Notes under the pieces: model-generated
Told to the model about the DNA's origin: nothing
Seen by the model: only the letters and a program-made list of their open reading frames with translations
Databases searched by the model: none
NCBI GenBank assembly: GCA_917880885.1
Contig: OU862927.1
Span: 36,049,571-36,113,570 of the forward strand
Direction of reading: 5' to 3'
Length of the DNA: 64,000 nucleotides
DNA from: Limnephilus marmoratus
Lineage: Eukaryota > Arthropoda > Insecta > Trichoptera > Limnephilidae
Position numbers and translations under genes: made by a program
In this document: one piece after another, positions 31,501 through 40,177 of the stretch
How the letters are laid out: every line of letters begins with the position of its first letter
Numbering within the stretch: position 1 is the first letter of the stretch

Positions 31501-33686
31501 AACTTCGCACGTTTGACAGTTCACGCGTTTGGTGAATACGCTGCCATACCGTTCATCTGATTGCAATGAAACTTTGATGATATGTTCTGCGCACGCCAGC
31601 GAAGGTTATAGGCTATAAATAATGGTAAGCTCTGGCGTTATGAAATTTGTACAAATGAAAATGTGTGTATTTCATATATTTTAATGGCAGGGGTGAAAGG
31701 CAGGAGAGGAAGGGGAACGGGGTAGGTGGGAGGGGTGATGAGGGAGGGGGAAGTTGGAAGGGTAACGCGGGAAGGGAAGGGGACTCTGGAGGTGAACGGG
31801 GACGCATGGGAAAGGACATGCAGGGAGAATCAATCTATGTCTTTGAATGGCATTGCAATGCATGCCGGGTACCAGCTAGTGTAATAATATTTTTTTAAAT
31901 TAGTTTTTTAGTTCTTGGTTTAAGTTTAATAAAAAATGATAAAAGAAATGGACTAAAAACCTATTTTATTATTAATTATAAGTTTTATATGAGTGGTGTA
32001 TTTATGGATTCTACTAACATGACAAATTGCCGCCATACTAAAGGTATAAATATTAATTTTAATTTGAACAAAATAGCTATTTATCTCTGAACGCAGCATA
32101 TCCTGAAGGAAACATTTACAAAATTATTCCTCTGAATATAACTAATATCCCTGAGGAAACTACATATCGACATTTTGAAATTGTTCCCCAGTACTGCGTG
32201 TGCTCCATAACGGGAGGGGTGCAGATGGCGTGGGGCGGGGACGCAGCCCCGTGTGCTATCGCCACTTTGATGTCCATTGGCCAGCTCGGCACCGAGGAGA
32301 ACAAGAAGCACGCCAAGGTGCTCTACCAGCACGTGGAGAAGGAACTCGGCATCCCGCCCACCAAGTAATTCACATCCTTCTATTAAGCTTAATTTAAACG
32401 TCTTTCTCTTAAGCTTAACCCTTCGAATAATACGAAAATAATTTTCTGTCAACTTTTGCCTGTCAAAGTTTGCGCCCAAAATTCCTGGTTCTTCCCAAGC
32501 ATTTTAAATGTTCCTATTTATTAGTTTTTTTAACGCTTTTGCTAAAATAAAAAATTGTTCTAAAATTAAGATAAAATAATCTTTTCCATATGTTTATTAG
32601 AAATCAATATTTTTGTTTATAAATATTAAAATTTTAATATTGGAAATGTAAATTGGCTAAAAAATGCATACCTGCGAATATTTGAATTAAAGTAATTAAA
32701 ATGGAATAAACTTCAAATTTTAAATTCAGATTCATTTTCTAAACAAAATTTGTAATAAAACTGTCATCTCACTTTTTATCACTTTCATACAATTTTATTT
32801 TAAAATTAAATGTGGGTTACGTCACAAATAGGCGCAAAATCAAACCGTCACTTTTGATCAGGTTTGTAAAATATCTGAACAACCTAGCTCATATAATTCT
32901 AAGACATTGAGAAGCATTATTTCTTTCCGTTTCTAACATAAAAGAAATCACAAATATTCGCATTACAGAAAGAGAGATATCTAACTTTTAATAATGCACG
33001 ATCGCTCTGGGACAATCTGGGTCTCCTGTTATTATAACGGCATATGATGTTTTGGGACAACTTGGGTCTCCTGTGATTAAACGGGTTAAATTAAACATCT
33101 TTCTATAAGCTTAATTTAAACATCTTTCTATTAAGCTTAAATTAAACATATTTCTATTAAGCTTAATTTAAACATCTTTCTGTTAAGCTTAAATTAAACA
33201 TCTTTCTATTAAGCTTAAATTAAACATATTTCTATTAAGCTTAATTTAAACATCTTTCTGTTAAGCTTAAATTAAACAGCTTTCTATTAAGCTTAAATTA
33301 AACAGTTTTCTATTAAGCTTAAATTAAACAGTTTTCTATCAAGGTAAAATTAACATCTTTCTATTAAACTTAAATTAAACATATTTCTATTAAGTCTAAT
33401 TTAAACATTTTTCTATTAAACTTAATTTAAACATCTTTCTATTAAGCTTAAATTAAACCCATAGGCGATGGCAAAAACTTCAATAAATATTTTTTTTTTG
33501 TTAAATGCAATATGTATACAATACCATACTTGATAAAGTGACATTTTTATTTCATTTTTAATCTAAATAAATGTGTATAAGTTTGTAAGACTTGTTTATT
33601 GTTTCAGGATGTACATCACATTCCAAGATGTCACTCCGGCTGAGCTGGGCTTCAATGGCACCACCTTCCATGACATCTTCGGATAA
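16521..33686 (+). CDS. MIF: MIF/D-dopachrome tautomerase family protein, three exons, 119 aa
   Basis: Exons 16521-16628 (108 nt), 32192-32364 (173 nt) and 33608-33686 (79 nt) join in phase to 119 codons plus stop. The same 173-nt middle exon is found in vertebrate MIF. The product starts MPHFKIETNLP; the Pro after the Met would be the catalytic N-terminal base of the tautomerase. The middle has GGDAAPCAIATLMSIG, matching the family core (GGSSEPCAL..SIG). The end has YITFQDVTPAELGFNGTTF, the C-terminal trimer strand. The CXXC redox pair of vertebrate MIF is not kept (PCAIA), so only tautomerase and possible cytokine roles can be inferred. Splice sites are gtaagt/ttccccag and gtaatt/tttcag. MIF proteins are secreted without a signal peptide, and none is seen. 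Intron 1 (15.6 kb) is packed with nested transposons; intron 2 holds a minisatellite. The gene appears intact. Confidence 0.93.
17012..18561. mobile_element. Long-inverted-repeat element, family GTCCGCCACTG (copy 1)
   Basis: It begins CAGTGGTGGACTAAG at 17012 and ends TTAGTCCGCCACTG at 18561. The arms (17012-17378 and about 18180-18561) are diverged inverted copies containing TGTTGTCAACCAGGTTGA-type and poly-C blocks. A fragment of another copy tip abuts it at 16985-17003. The foldback element at 17387-17969 is inserted in its middle. Confidence 0.65.
17387..17969. mobile_element. Foldback element with 8-bp target duplication (copy B)
   Basis: Same family as 7034-7358, with about 140-bp inverted arms. 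It is flanked by GCACCAAG at 17379-17386 and 17970-17977. Its loop holds extra sequence with a segment (about 17620-17755) shared with the tandem units at 30700-31030. Confidence 0.85.
18610..19290. mobile_element. Palindromic DNA element, GTCTCAAAAGTT termini inside
   Basis: Outer inverted pieces TAGCGTGTGTCG (about 18640) and GACACACGCTA (about 19258) enclose a stricter pair: ACGCCCGGGGTCTCAAAAG (18682) and CTTTTGAGACCCCGGGCGT (about 19233). Interior sequence also folds back around AGCCCGCTAAAATAG / TTTTAGCAGGCT. No open frame is present. Confidence 0.65.
19333..20702. mobile_element. Long-inverted-repeat element, family GTCCGCCACTG (copy 2)
   Basis: Arms at 19333-19625 and about 20400-20702 match copy 1 (17012-18561). 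The right tip TTAGTCCGCCACTG is present and the left tip is truncated. The centre is filled by the repeats at 19628-20372. Confidence 0.6.
19628..20372. repeat. GC-rich repeated MITE-like units
   Basis: Several overlapping copies of a unit with CCGGCCCTGG, TAGGGGCCCC and CCATAAGGCAGTGTAGG follow one another with a spacing of about 180 bp. A single relative lies at 38693-39435. The unit tips (CAGGGCCGG...CCGGCCCTG) suggest tandem or nested insertion of one small DNA element. Confidence 0.6.
20703..21537. other. MIF intron 1 sequence, possible LINE tail
   Basis: No gene is seen. A (TTTA)n run at 21054-21070 followed by non-repetitive sequence could be the A-rich tail of a minus-strand LINE 3' fragment (about 21054-21180). 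The rest is AT-rich. Confidence 0.35.
22266..22278. repeat. Target-site duplication, left copy
   Basis: TAAGAATATTGTC, identical to 28834-28846. It lies within the LINE coding frame. Confidence 0.9.
22335..22406 (-). tRNA. tRNA-like module of inverted unit 1 (also 22749-22820, 23163-23234)
   Basis: Reverse complement of the module described at 23674-23745, identical by eye. The three inverted units are 414 bp apart. Confidence 0.6.
23674..23745 (+). tRNA. tRNA-Thr(GGU)-like module of direct unit 1, pol III boxes intact
   Basis: 72 nt fold by eye into a full cloverleaf. The acceptor GACACGG/ATGTGTC has one G-U and one mismatch. The D stem is GCGC/GCGC, the anticodon stem TTCGC/GCGAG, and the T arm CTGGG-TTCGAGT-CCCAG. 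A box (TGGCGCAGTGG) and B box (GGTTCGAGTCC) match the consensus. The anticodon loop is CCGGTAA, so the anticodon would read GGU (Thr). Position 33 is C instead of the near-invariant U, and eukaryotes do not normally use GGU for Thr. Translation use is therefore unlikely; a SINE-type pol III promoter is the better reading. There is no encoded CCA. Identical copies start at 24088, 24502, 24916, 25330, 25744, 26158, 26572, 26986, 27400, 27814, 28228 and 28642. Confidence 0.65.
28834..28846. repeat. Target-site duplication, right copy
   Basis: TAAGAATATTGTC directly after the A-rich tail of the last unit; matches 22266-22278. Confidence 0.9.
29815..30266 (+). mobile_element. Non-autonomous Helitron with G-rich core
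   Basis: It starts TCTTATATATATAAAAATGA after an A. It ends with a hairpin (GGCATAGCAACGCATGCC) and CTAG before a T, as Helitrons do. The core at 30035-30200 is almost pure G/A with many GGGG runs. No Rep/helicase coding is present. Confidence 0.8.
30268..31879 (+). mobile_element. Second Helitron, abutting the first, split by a foldback element
   Basis: ATATATATAAAAATGAATTC follows directly on the first copy's CTAGT. The 3' end is TGCAATGCATGCCGGG...CTAG at 31876-31879, preceded by a G-rich core at 31680-31815. The foldback at about 30400-31443 lies between the two halves. Confidence 0.7.
30400..31443. mobile_element. Foldback element, family GTTCGGTTTAGGGGCG (copy 1)
   Basis: About 250-bp inverted arms start GTTCGGTTTAGGGGCG and end CGCCCCTAAACCGAA. 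They contain ATGGGCCGGAAAATCCGAAT and its inverse. The loop holds three to four tandem copies (period about 100-110 bp) of ACAAACCATGTTACACAAAC..., ending in a TTAGGTTAGGTTAGGTTA run. Copy 2 is at 36186-36995. Confidence 0.8.
31880..32191. other. End of MIF intron 1
   Basis: AT-rich intron sequence leading to the acceptor ttgttccccag at 32181-32191. No repeat recognised. Confidence 0.5.
33088..33460. repeat. 26-bp HindIII-type minisatellite in MIF intron 2
   Basis: About fourteen copies of TTAAGCTTAAATTAAACATC followed by TTTCTA, with small variants. A single related stretch lies at 32379-32418 just downstream of exon 2, a possible seed. Confidence 0.85.
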
Positions 33687-33874
33687 ACAATGACTATTTA
33701 ATTATTATTATTATTATTATGGTTATCAGGCGCTTCCTACGTCACTAGAACAGTCTCGCATTAGGCGACTGTTTATTGAGTTTATTCATTCATTCCTTTT
33801 TCTCCGTGTCTTTTCTCGGATGCCATGCTAATTCCCGCTCTTTCAAGACCAACTTTTAAGCCTTTAATCTCTCG
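33687..33874. other. MIF 3' flank
   Basis: Begins with an (ATT)n run. No clear poly(A) signal can be assigned with confidence. Confidence 0.35.
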
Positions 33875-34600
33875 GGCCAATTTGTTCACTTTAGGAAACA
33901 GCTCACATAAGTCTCATAGAAATTGTTGTGTCTCCCTTACTATCATAGTTAGAAATATGATCTAAACGGTGTGAGAAATAAAAAAGTTAATTGCCAAAAT
34001 AATTAAAATGTACACCTTTATGAATCAAAAGTTTCCAAATGCAATTTGAAAAAAAATTATGAAACTTTACGAATGTTTTTGAAGTGAAAATTTCCTTAGC
34101 GTGGTTTGAAACTCGATGAAATGAAAAATAGCGACACATACATCTACAGGATTTAGCCTGCGGTAGAATGTGATGCTATAATCGGTCTCCTCTTTGTCCG
34201 GTGCTTCGTAGTCTCTCCACTCTTGCCAATTTTAGTTTTCTGAAGGTTTCACTTCTACCGCGTGTGAATTGCACGCTCTGTTTTTTTTTACATGAAACTT
34301 CAAAAAATTGAGTTGATGAGAACGTTTATAATACATTTGTCGAATAAAATGTATATTTTTATTTTTTTCATTACCAATAATTTTACTTAGAAAAAACATA
34401 AGGTGAGCTATTTTTTAAAGTTTGCATTAAAAAAAATTATATTTAAAAAATTATTTGGTTATGTCTAATAATAAAATTTAAAAGCGTATTTGATCACCTT
34501 TCAAAAACAGTTTTTAGTTTGCGAATACGTTAAAAAATATTCCATTTATTTGGTTTTTATTGCAAGGAGGAGATATTCTGACCTACTTAAATATGGTTGA
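33875..34600 (+). repeat. Dispersed repeat, about 0.7 kb (copy 1)
   Basis: Matches 40435-40840 in order. First comes the GTCTCATAGAAAT...CTCCCTTACTATCAT block. Later come AAGGTGAGCTATTTTT, CAAAAACAGTTTTTAGTTT and ATATTCCATTTATTTGG. No coding frame; class unknown. Confidence 0.6.
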
Positions 34601-34955
34601 GGCCCGGGGGGGTTTAATATTTCAAAATTAGAAATATATAACGATGAAAGTGATATATCTAAACATTTTATGAGATAATTATGTATGTATTTCAAAGTAC
34701 TCTCAAATCATCACATTAGTAAATCATAAATCTGAAAATCTAAGTTTATTGTAGTAGGATTGTGGTACCAATATATCGAACATACTATTTTAGATGCATT
34801 TTTTGCGCATTTTGCTTATCTTTCTACTGTTGCCTTTGTGGTTGCTTCTAATAAGTAATTTACATAATTTTAAGTGGCCTTCCTTACAGCATTTAATAAA
34901 TCGTGGGCTATAGGATTCAATACATTTTTTATACCTCGAATATTTATATTAAATA
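34600..34955. other. Spacer, no gene seen
   Basis: AT-rich, nothing recognised. Confidence 0.4.
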
Positions 34956-35230
34956 CTAGCTTTTCCGGGGGGTTCCCACTCCGCCTCCTCCCCCCCCCCC
35001 CCCACACCATCCTCCACCCCTCCCCCTCCCGCATTCCATACATTAATTCCCGGTGCATTCAGTTTTCAAACTGATCGGCATGCCACCTATTGCAATTTTT
35101 TTTATACAAATTTCATAATGGCAGAGCTCACCAGTAGTTTTATACAAAAAAAAAGAATTATCCAATTTGGTGCAATCGTTCAGAAGCTATGCGCGTACAT
35201 ACATTTCGGCGATTCATTTTTAGAGATAGA
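34956..35230 (-). mobile_element. Non-autonomous Helitron (minus)
   Basis: In minus orientation it starts TCTATCTCTAAAAATGAATC (35230) and ends CTAG (34956-34959) before T. The G-rich core appears as C-runs at 34978-35035. The terminal hairpin is largely lost. Confidence 0.7.
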
Positions 35231-35505
35231 TATTAACTACGACGTCAACATCGTTTCTACGGCAACCGTTTGTTTTGCTTTTCCTCTGACGTTTGCAATA
35301 ACTCGATTTTGTTAGGGACAGAAAACGTATGATAAATAATTTCATAACGCCATAGCTTACCAATGTATACAGCCTATATTACTCACAAATAATGTAGCTT
35401 TCTATTGGTGAAAGAATTTTTAAAGTCTATTCAGTTTTTGCGTGAAAGAGTAACAAACATACATACATCCATACAAACTTTCGCCTTTATAATATTAATA
35501 GGATG
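35231..35505. repeat. Dispersed repeat with ACATACATACATCC tail
   Basis: Ends in ACATACATACATCCATACAA and TTTATAATATTAATAGGA, a signature seen at 3' ends of many insect retroelement families. No coding part was found. Confidence 0.4.
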
Positions 35506-36060
35506 ATTGCTTTTGTGCTTGTTTAAATTGCTAGCTATAAACGTCCACTTCTTCATACCATATCATATGATAATGTTAAGAAACGATTTGCAATCATAGG
35601 TGTTGTGTAACTAACTGTAATGTGCAGCAGAAAGTATCGCTTAATTCAATACATCGTGCATCATGTAAATATAATATTATATGGAATGTCAAATAAAAGA
35701 AACTCTTAAATATTTTATTGTTTTTGCTTATCTGAAAACCTTTATGTTACCTGCAATCAAATTTTGAAAACTAATTTTTTTAAACATTTGATTAGATTAC
35801 AAACAAAATATTTTGTGCACTACACCCCCAAACTGAAAGATCTTCAGGCAAAAGTTTAAATTTAAAAAAAAAAAAAATTCATTTTCAGCTACAACAATAA
35901 TTCTATCTCACTGAAAAGTCACGGCGGCTTCCTTGTCAGACGGTAAGAAATCGACATTAACCAAATGAAGTAAGAATGTTTGACACTGAGAGCTCTCCGT
36001 TTCATATACAGACAACTCTGCTTAATTGATATGCATCGGGCCCAAACATTTTGCCCCAAA
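35505..36060. other. Spacer, no gene seen
   Basis: AT-rich. An AATAAA-containing stretch lies at about 35690 but cannot be tied to MIF. Confidence 0.35.
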
Positions 36061-36061
36061 T

Positions 36062-36155
36062 AAGCGGCTGTCCCAAATAAGCAGCTGTCCCAAATAAGCA
36101 GCTGTCCCAAATAAGCAGCTGTCCCAAATAGGCAGTTGTCCCAAATAAGCAAAAT
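36062..36155. repeat. 17-bp tandem repeat
   Basis: About six copies of CCCAAATAAGCAGCTGT. The open frame across it is only a consequence of the repeat. Confidence 0.8.
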
Positions 36156-36185
36156 TTAAGGTAAGTAAATAAAAAATTGGCTAAA

Positions 36186-36995
36186 GTTCGGTTTAGGGGC
36201 GAGAGTCCTAGATAATTTTTTTTTTTTTATACTAATTATGGGCCGGAAAATCCGAATTTGAAAGAATTAGGCGTGGGCAAGCAATATTAACTGAATTACA
36301 CGACTTTAAAATTTTCTATAAACACAAAGGAAAACAAGTCATTTTGAATGCATTGACATTACAAGTCATAGAAAAACAAGAAAGATGTTACACCACATAA
36401 AATTAAGTGTTGCCATTAAGCAATAATATCAATAACTAATTTAAGTAATTATTTTTTATAAATTTTACTCACTTTTGTATCACAAACCATGTTAGATAAA
36501 CCTAGCGTAGCCGCTAAACTACTTGAAAACTGGGATGTTTTCTTGCCTTGACGCGAGGAGGCGGTATAAAGGGGCACAAACCATGTTACACAAACCTAGC
36601 ATTAGGTTATGCATTTTTAAGACTACGAATTTTCATACTTTTGGTCTAAGAATATGGCCGTTGAGATAGTCATAATTCATCAGGTTAATGTGTTATGTGA
36701 TGAATTATCATGTGAGGAAGTATCGTGTCGGAAAGTTTTACGTTATTGATATTTTTGCTTAATGGCAACACTTAATTTTATGTGGTGTAACATCTTTCTT
36801 GTTTTTCTATGACTTGTAGTATCAATGCATTCAAAATGGCTGGTTTTCCTTTGTGTTTATAGAAAATTTTAAAGTCGTGTAATTCAGTTAATATTGCTTG
36901 CCGACGCCTAATTATTTCAGATTCGGATTTTCCGGCCCATAATTAGTATAAAAAAAAAAAATTTATCTAGGACTCTCGCCCCTAAACCGAATTTT
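36186..36995. mobile_element. Foldback element, family GTTCGGTTTAGGGGCG (copy 2)
   Basis: Same arms as 30400-31443 with GAGAGTCCTAGATAA next to the tip. The loop holds about one and a half of the ACAAACCATGTTA units. Arms are highly similar to each other, with a few differences. Confidence 0.8.
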
Positions 36996-37406
36996 TTCCA
37001 AAAAATTATACGCATACATATTACATATAAATGAGTTCGCTCAAATATAATTTTAAACTTATTAACATTTTGAAAAAAAATGATTGAATTAAAATAATTA
37101 CAGTCGAACTGGGTTATAACAATCATGGCTGTAATGAGAAATTACCAAATGATATTTTAGTTCATATAATATACTGTTAGCAATAATAAAGCGCTAAGTA
37201 AATATTTAGAATGAAATATATTGTCTCCATGGTAAACGACAATAATAACTATTTATTTTTAACTTTGTAAGCAACACCATAACACGCAACACCGTAACAC
37301 CATAACATGGTCATCAGCCTAGCATGGTGGTCGAAAAATCCACAAATCACTATTTGTGGATTTTTAACCATAAAACTCAATGAATAAAGAAAAATTTAAA
37401 AAAAAA

Positions 37407-37665
37407 TGTAATATTTAATTAACCCATGAAGACAATATTACGTTAAGAAAATGAAGATAATGTTGGTTGTTCTTAGTCGAAGTATGATACAGTTAAAAGT
37501 GACCGAATTAAATATAGACACCTTAGCTCAGTTGGTAGAGCATTGGCCATGTAAGCAGAAGGTCTTGGGTTCGTTTCCCAGAGGTTCGGGTCTCTCGAGG
37601 TTCGGGTCTCCAGATTTTCGATTGAGTTTTGCTAATATTGTCTTCATTTAATTATACAATAATAA
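37407..37665 (+). repeat. Solo tRNA-bearing element with inverted ends
   Basis: Flanks of the tRNA-like part match the 414-bp unit almost base for base: TTAGTCGAAGTATGATACAG upstream and TTCGATTGAGTTTTGC downstream. The outer ends are inverted: GTAATATTTAATTAA...GAAGACAATATTA at 37408-37440 against TAATATTGTCTTCATTTAAT near 37635. The tRNA-like part (about 37517-37588) has D arm TAGCTCAGTTGGTAGAGC, anticodon loop CATGTAA (UGU, Thr) and B box GGTTCGTTTCC. It is only about 74 percent identical to the array module by my count, against about 90 percent in the flank. The acceptor stem is broken. Confidence 0.75.
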
Positions 37666-38690
37666 CGTTACGTCGTGTCATTCAAATTCCCAGCGGTTGG
37701 CTGTTAGTCCGTGTTACCAATCTCTAGGTGTTAGTAGTTTCAGTCAATCCCTTTTTTACCGACCGCAGTAGCTGGAGTAGTTTCCCAGTTGGCCGCCAGA
37801 GGCGGGCAAGCAGTACCTCTAAAATACTGATACTTTAAAAAGTTGGTTATTGTAACAAGGATAATTCGCTGAGTACGGACTAATTTATTGTGCAAATAAT
37901 TTTGTCAACACAATTTCTAAATACATAAATAGATTAGTGGGTCTGTAAAAAAAACAATAATTAGGAATTATTCTGGAAGTAATAACAAAGGGGTTGCGTA
38001 GCGCGGCGCTTGGTGGCGGCCGGCGTGAATTCCTATCCCGTTAGGGTCGGATTCATACTTTAATGGCACTACCCGTGTAAGATAGTCGGCTATGTGAAAC
38101 ATTGCTATCCATCGGGCACCATGTAAAATTACCATAAAATCTGCAAAAGTTATGCCAAATTTGAGCGTTGCAAATTTGTTCCCTTTTTACATCCTCGTTT
38201 ATATTACAACTCACCGTCAATTTTGTTTTAAAAAGCATAGATTTTACCACATTAAAAAACCATAAAATAAATGTTTGTGAAGGTACCTACAAGGGGTAAA
38301 TTTATGATAATGATGCACAACCTTTTCAGCAGAGGGATTGTTTATTTAACAGTTGTAAAGAACTGCAGACAGACCTGCGGCAGATGAAAGAGATGGTGTT
38401 CAGCTTCTTCTTGTCTGCTATAGCATATTATGTTGTGCGGTTCTTGTGTGCATACATCCCCATGAGTAGGATGTAATGTCCGGCTCAATACACAGATGGC
38501 ATTCATTGGCACATTTTATTAAAACCATAGAAAAGAATATAACACTAGCAGTGCCTTCTATACAAATTTGAATGAGCGCTTTTATTTTTACAGTGACGAT
38601 CCACGATTAAGGCACAAAAAAGGAAATAAATATAGGTTCTTTATTACAATAATGCTGCATCTCTTTCAAAAGATGAGTTACACGATGTAC
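37666..38690. other. Spacer, no gene recognised
   Basis: A GC-richer patch at 37990-38045 and an open stretch at 38053-38250 (minus) do not resemble a known protein. Splice sites could not be matched. Confidence 0.35.
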
Positions 38691-38692
38691 GT

Positions 38693-39435
38693 AGACAGGG
38701 CCGGATTAACCATGTCGGGGCCCCTAGGCAATGCATGTCTCGGGGCCCCTTTACCAATGGTGGACTAACGGGGGGGGGGGGGGGGGGGGGGGGTGGATGG
38801 GGCCTCCAAACGCCTCCTTGTTCCCCTTGATAAAATCCTTAACAAGGCTTTAAGAGGGGGGGGGGTAAGGTTTTAAAACTTTTTCTTGATTTTTTCGTAC
38901 AATATGTCAGTATATTGAGTGATGTGTCAAAATTTCAAGTAAATCGGAGCAAAACTAACGAAGATACATAGGTAGTGCATACTGAAGCTGGTACAACATT
39001 TATATTTTAAACACATAATTAGAAATAAAACAAAACAAATGCCAATATAAACTACACACGACACCTTCGATCACTTCAGATACCAAGTAATGTTGCAACA
39101 AATAGAAGGAAAGAAAAGTAAAATACTACTGTGTTTATATATTTGGTTTAATTGTAGACTGTTTATTTATTATTTGTGCATGATGTAAGGATTAGTTATT
39201 TATTGAGTTATAATCTAATTATTATAATTTGTTGTTTTCTTTAATGCGTGTACCTAAAGTTATTAACCTGTTAATGTTCCTAATAAAAAAAATTAAAACA
39301 TCTTGAAAGCTGACTGAAATGGGTGTCGGAATTGCTAATTGAAGCAAGTCATTTTTTCTCGGGACGCGGGGCCCCTAGCCGATGCGGGGCCCCTAGGCAG
39401 TTGCCTACTCTGCCTTAGGGATAATCCGGTTACGT
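38693..39435. mobile_element. MITE-like element with GGGGCCCCTAGG ends and poly(G) tract
   Basis: It starts CAGGGCCGGATTAACCATGT and ends with GGCCCCTAGGCAGTTGCC and TAATCCGG. It is related to the units at 19628-20372. A fragment of the GTCCGCCACTG family (GGTGGACTAACG plus a G run at 38770-38793) is embedded. Confidence 0.55.
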
Positions 39436-40177
39436 AGATCTGTTTCCTACAAAGGAAAAAAGTATAATTTTCTTGCATCTCTCTCACACACCGCACTGTG
39501 ACATTTCCGTAGACCCCTACAATACTACTAGCTGTGACAATAATTTTGAAAGTATGGAATATAGTTACAAGGATAATATTGAAGTGGGAGTGAATTCCAA
39601 AAATTCAAAAATGACAAACGTCAATGCGCTGATGGTTTTGCTTTTTCTTCTTTGCAATTCCCGTCGCCATAGCTGAAACACTTGTATATTGTGTCATCTT
39701 TTCATCATCTCATCTTTTGTCTCAACATTATTTAACGTGTAAGAAAGAGCTGCAGCATTATCAGGATAAAGAACATTTTACATTTTATGCTTTCTTTTCC
39801 GTTTCGGTACCGTAATCGTGGATCGTCAAGATAATAATAAAAACACTCAATGGAAACAAATTTCCATTTAGCTCAACTCTCAGCATCCCATCTCACTTAC
39901 ACTCACCTGAAATTGTAGATCTCCATCTCATTTGAATTTCGAAAGCAGTTTTGTAGAATCACAGTTTTTAGATCACAAAACACGCCCACAAGGCACTTCT
40001 TGTATTATTCTTTATTCTATGATTGAGGCAAAATTAGCAGACATTACAAGAGAGATACATAAATGAAAGGCAGTATTTTGTCACACTTATTTAATATATG
40101 TACAAACATAATAATAAACATTCAAGGAAAGGAAACATGAATATGCTTTATTTTGTAATAATGTAAATATAAAATAT
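39436..40177. other. Spacer downstream of IK
   Basis: No gene recognised. Reading the minus strand, a candidate poly(A) signal AATAAA for IK lies at 40152-40147, 26 bp after its stop. Confidence 0.4.

Noticed and set aside
35919..36152. Repetitive 77-aa frame
   Set aside because: Produced by the 17-bp tandem repeat at 36062-36155.
37990..38250. Possible first exon of an unknown gene in a GC-richer patch
   Set aside because: No matching splice partner, start context or family resemblance could be found.
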